8,376 bases of DNA from CAZMXP01 sp964570285. Lineage in GTDB: Bacteria > Planctomycetota > PLA2. The stretch is taken from contig CAZMXP010000097.1 in the NCBI GenBank assembly GCA_964570285.1, positions 1-8,376 on the forward strand, in the 5' to 3' direction. The notes below the pieces were generated by a model. That model was not told the DNA's origin and ran no database searches. It worked only from the letters and a program-made list of their open reading frames with translations. The position numbers and the translations under genes were made by a program. Each line of letters begins with the position of its first letter. The stretch's first letter is position 1. This document shows, piece by piece, positions 6,063-8,376 of the stretch.

Positions 6063-8222
6063 ATGCGCGCGCAGGCCTGCCTCCTCCTTCTGCTCCTTGC
6101 CGCGGGCCGCGCGTGGGCGGCGCCCGAGGCGCCCAGGCGCTGGCTCGCGCTCGCGTCGGTCGACACGCGCGGCCGGCGCCCCTTCAACCCCGACGCGGTC
6201 TTCGCGCGCTACCTCCTCGACCGCTCCGCCCCGCCGCCGCGGGAGGGGGAGCCGGTGAGGGGCGGGGACGGCCAGGAGGCGCGCTGGGTCGCCGTGGAGG
6301 CCGATGATCAGGGGGTCGGGGGGCAGCACGCCTACGCCTACGCGCCGCTCGAGTGCGAGAGCGAGTCGATCGTGCTCGCGCGCCTGCCCGGCGGCGGCGC
6401 GCTCTTCGTCAATGGCGACGGCTTTGCCGGCGACATCTACGGCACCGGTCACGGCGGCGTGCCCGTCCTCCTGCGGAAGGGCCTCAACCACCTCTATGTA
6501 CGCGGCGTGCGCGGCGCGTTCCGGCTCGAGTTCGTCGACGTCGCCTCGGGTGTGGCCGCGGTGCCCGGCGACGAGACCGCGGCCGACCTGCCCGGCCCCG
6601 CGCTGCCGCGCGCCTCGGTCGTGGTCAACGCGTCGGCGGAGGGCGCGCCGGGCTTCGTGCCGCTCGGTGTGCGCAAGGTCGCGGAGGGGGTCGGCGCCTC
6701 CGCCGGGAGGCTGGCGGGCCTCGGCGGCACCGCGCACCGCATCACGTTCGTCAGTGGCATCGACGGCTCGGTGCAACAGTACTCGGTCCTCGCGCCCACG
6801 GGCGACGCGGAGGCGATCGTGCTCTCGCTGCACGGCGCCGGCGTGGATGCGCTGAACCAGGCGCGAAGCTACTCGCCGAAGGAGGACTTCTGGATCGTCG
6901 CGCCTACGAACCGGCGCCCGTTCGGGTTCGACTGGCAGGACTGGGGGCGCCTCGACGCCTACGAGGTGCTGGCCGACGCGCTGGCCCGCACCGGCGCCGA
7001 TCCGCGCCGCGTCTACCTGACCGGCCACTCGATGGGGGGGCACGGGACCTGGCACCTCGCCGCGAACGACCCCGACCGCTTCGTCGCGATCGCGCCGAGC
7101 GCGGGCTGGTGCAGCTTCGACACCTACGGAGGGCGGCCCGGCGGCAGGCACGACCCGCTCTGGCGCGGTGCCGACGGCGCCTCGCTGACGCTCGATCTCC
7201 TTGAGAACCTCGCGCAGGTCCCGACCTACGTGCTGCACGGCGACGCCGACGACAACGTGCCCGTCAGCGAGGCGAGGGCGATGATCGCGGCGCTGCCCCA
7301 CGTGACGAGCCACGTGCAGCCGGGCGCGGGCCACTGGTGGGACGGCGATGCCGCGAAGGGGGCCGACTGCGTCGACTGGCCCGCCCTCTTCGACTTCTTC
7401 CGCGCGGCTCCCGTGGCCCCCGCGCCCCCCCGGATTCGCTTCGTGTCGGCCGACCCGTCGATCGACTCGAGGCACCATTCGATCGAGGTGTTGCAACCGT
7501 TGCGCTATGGCGAACGGCTCCGCGTCGAACTCGAGGGCGGGAGCGTCTCGACGTCGAACGTCCGCCGCATGCGCCTGCCGGACGGGCGCTACCGGATCGA
7601 CGGGCAGGAGGTCGAGGGGGCGGGGGACCTGCTCTTCGAGCGCGGCCGCTGGGCGGCCGTGCCGCCGGACACGCGGGAAAAGACGCCCCGGCGGTCGGGC
7701 CCGTTCAAGCGCGCGTTCGACCGCCGCTTCGTGATGGTCTACGGCGAGGCGGATGTCGAGGCGATGCGCCGCGCCCGCTACGACGCGCAGACGTGGTGGT
7801 ACCGCGCGAACGGGGATGCGCCCGTGCTCAGCGACGCCGAGTTCGCCGCGGGAGACTTCGCGGGCCGCAACGTGATCCTCTACGGCAACGCGACGACGAA
7901 CCGCGCCTTCGCGGCGGTGCTGCCCCCGGAATGCCCGATCCGCGTCGAGGCGGGCTCGCTGCGCGCGGGGGAGCGCTGCTTCATGGGTGCGGGGCTCGGC
8001 TGCCTCTTCGTCTATCCGCGCGCGGGGGAGAGCGAGGCGCTCGTGGGCGTCCTCGGCCACACGGGCACGAGCGGCGCGCGCCTCGGCTACAACCTGCTCT
8101 TCTTCGTCTCGGGCGTCGGCTACCCCGACTACGCGCTCTTCGGCGAGCAGATCCTCGCGGCCGGCGACGACGGCGTGCTGATGGCCGGCTGGTTCGACCA
8201 CCGCTGGGAACTGGCCGACTAG
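6063..8222 (+). CDS. Secreted alpha/beta hydrolase, prolyl-oligopeptidase/esterase type, multidomain
   Basis: The 719-residue protein starts at ATG 6063, directly at a signal peptide (MRAQACLLLL, cleavage likely after AWA, residue 19). Residues about 20-170 are beta-rich: an ALFVNGDGFAGDIYG segment (113-127) then LLRKGLNHLYVRG (136-148), like jelly-roll accessory domains. Residues about 235-445 form an alpha/beta-hydrolase domain. Oxyanion-side LHGAG is at 256-260, the nucleophile elbow GHSMGG at 321-326 gives Ser323, HGDADDNVP at 392-400 gives Asp396, and GAGHWW gives His424. All three triad members are in the usual order, so the enzyme should be active on an ester or peptide bond; the substrate cannot be told from sequence. 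Residues about 455-719 are a C-terminal extension with two recognisable parts: a beta-rich section (455-540) and a section containing VILYGNATTNRAFAAVLP (604-621) that ends in FDHRWELAD. I do not recognise a named domain there. It acts outside the cytoplasmic membrane. It is divergent from the cupin gene, 60 bases from ATG 6002. Confidence 0.88.
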   Translation: MRAQACLLLLLLAAGRAWAAPEAPRRWLALASVDTRGRRPFNPDAVFARYLLDRSAPPPREGEPVRGGDGQEARWVAVEADDQGVGGQHAYAYAPLECESESIVLARLPGGGALFVNGDGFAGDIYGTGHGGVPVLLRKGLNHLYVRGVRGAFRLEFVDVASGVAAVPGDETAADLPGPALPRASVVVNASAEGAPGFVPLGVRKVAEGVGASAGRLAGLGGTAHRITFVSGIDGSVQQYSVLAPTGDAEAIVLSLHGAGVDALNQARSYSPKEDFWIVAPTNRRPFGFDWQDWGRLDAYEVLADALARTGADPRRVYLTGHSMGGHGTWHLAANDPDRFVAIAPSAGWCSFDTYGGRPGGRHDPLWRGADGASLTLDLLENLAQVPTYVLHGDADDNVPVSEARAMIAALPHVTSHVQPGAGHWWDGDAAKGADCVDWPALFDFFRAAPVAPAPPRIRFVSADPSIDSRHHSIEVLQPLRYGERLRVELEGGSVSTSNVRRMRLPDGRYRIDGQEVEGAGDLLFERGRWAAVPPDTREKTPRRSGPFKRAFDRRFVMVYGEADVEAMRRARYDAQTWWYRANGDAPVLSDAEFAAGDFAGRNVILYGNATTNRAFAAVLPPECPIRVEAGSLRAGERCFMGAGLGCLFVYPRAGESEALVGVLGHTGTSGARLGYNLLFFVSGVGYPDYALFGEQILAAGDDGVLMAGWFDHRWELAD

Positions 8223-8229
8223 GGCCTGT

Positions 8230-8376
8230 CTGAAAACCCCACCTGGAGTCGGCCGGCTGCGGCTGCGCCGGGACTGCGTCGCGCCGGCTCGCCGCATTTC
8301 TCCGTTAATGCGGGTCGCCGTCGCTCCTTGCCCGGCTTGTCCTCGCTCGGCCTTGGTCCGACGGCGGGGTTTTCAG
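8230..8376. repeat. 147-bp imperfect palindrome with 11-bp perfect terminal inverted repeats, MITE-like
   Basis: CTGAAAACCCC (8230-8240) and GGGGTTTTCAG (8366-8376) are exact reverse complements. Nested within is CCGCATT (8292-8298) and AATGCGG (8307-8313), also exact, around an eight-base loop. The outer pair is centred at 8303 and the inner at 8302.5, so they share one axis. The arms between them also match in blocks, such as GCCGGG and GGCCG, when one is read as reverse complement. The right end coincides with the window edge, so the repeat may extend further; the left side continues GGGCCTGT at 8222-8229. No coding frame is supported inside. It may be a MITE or REP-type mobile repeat. It may also be a large bidirectional terminator, since an A-tract lies before the GC-rich stem and a T-tract after it. 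It begins eight bases after the hydrolase stop codon. Confidence 0.6.

Noticed and set aside
6042..8297. 751-codon open frame on the minus strand
   Set aside because: It mirrors the secreted hydrolase, whose catalytic motifs and signal peptide are clear. Its own product is an Arg/Ala/Val-rich low-information sequence and it runs into the terminal palindrome.
8231..8376. IS element with transposase at the right edge
   Set aside because: The palindrome is only about 147 bp inside the window and contains no supported coding frame; only a non-autonomous element can be considered.
1..8376. CRISPR array, tRNA, rRNA, toxin-antitoxin or phage-defence system
   Set aside because: I found no regularly spaced repeats, cloverleaf-like elements, or gene products with the motifs of these systems.

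Overview
The window is a GC-rich bacterial stretch, by eye roughly 70% G+C or more, with mostly G/C third codon positions and mixed ATG and GTG starts. Three of the six genes encode Sec-type signal peptides followed by beta-rich extracytoplasmic proteins, and one of these is a large secreted alpha/beta hydrolase. This fits a Gram-negative-type, high-GC lineage; Planctomycetota or a similar environmental phylum is my best guess, with low confidence, because no phylogenetic marker gene is present.

Layout from left to right: (1) the 3' end of an unrecognised gene (2-376). (2) A secreted protein of 837 residues (458-2971) with a Ser/Thr-rich N-terminal region, a Gly/Pro/Ser linker and three diverged Ig-like beta-sandwich segments. 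(3) Fifty bases later, after a perfect 10-bp hairpin, a second secreted beta-rich protein with a carboxypeptidase-regulatory-like domain (3022-4485). (4) A cytoplasmic inositol-monophosphatase-family enzyme, most like HisN histidinol-phosphatase (4619-5449). These first four genes all lie on the + strand. (5) Convergent to them on the - strand, a small Cupin_5/DUF985 protein (5490-6002). (6) Divergent from the cupin, a 719-residue secreted serine hydrolase of prolyl-oligopeptidase/esterase type with an N-terminal beta-rich region and a large C-terminal extension (6063-8222). (7) From eight bases past that stop codon to the window edge, a 147-bp imperfect palindrome with 11-bp perfect terminal inverted repeats. 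It may be a MITE-like repeat or a large bidirectional terminator.

The genes do not form a recognisable pathway. The two secreted proteins at 458-4485 are probably co-expressed and may work together at the cell surface. The hisN-like gene lacks other histidine genes nearby. The cupin and the hydrolase share a 60-bp divergent promoter region that contains an inverted repeat, and both may be translated from leaderless or nearly leaderless mRNAs. I see no tRNA, rRNA, CRISPR array, transposase or phage gene. The most unusual items are the terminal palindromic element and the architecture of the 837-residue secreted protein; neither is proof of a new system.
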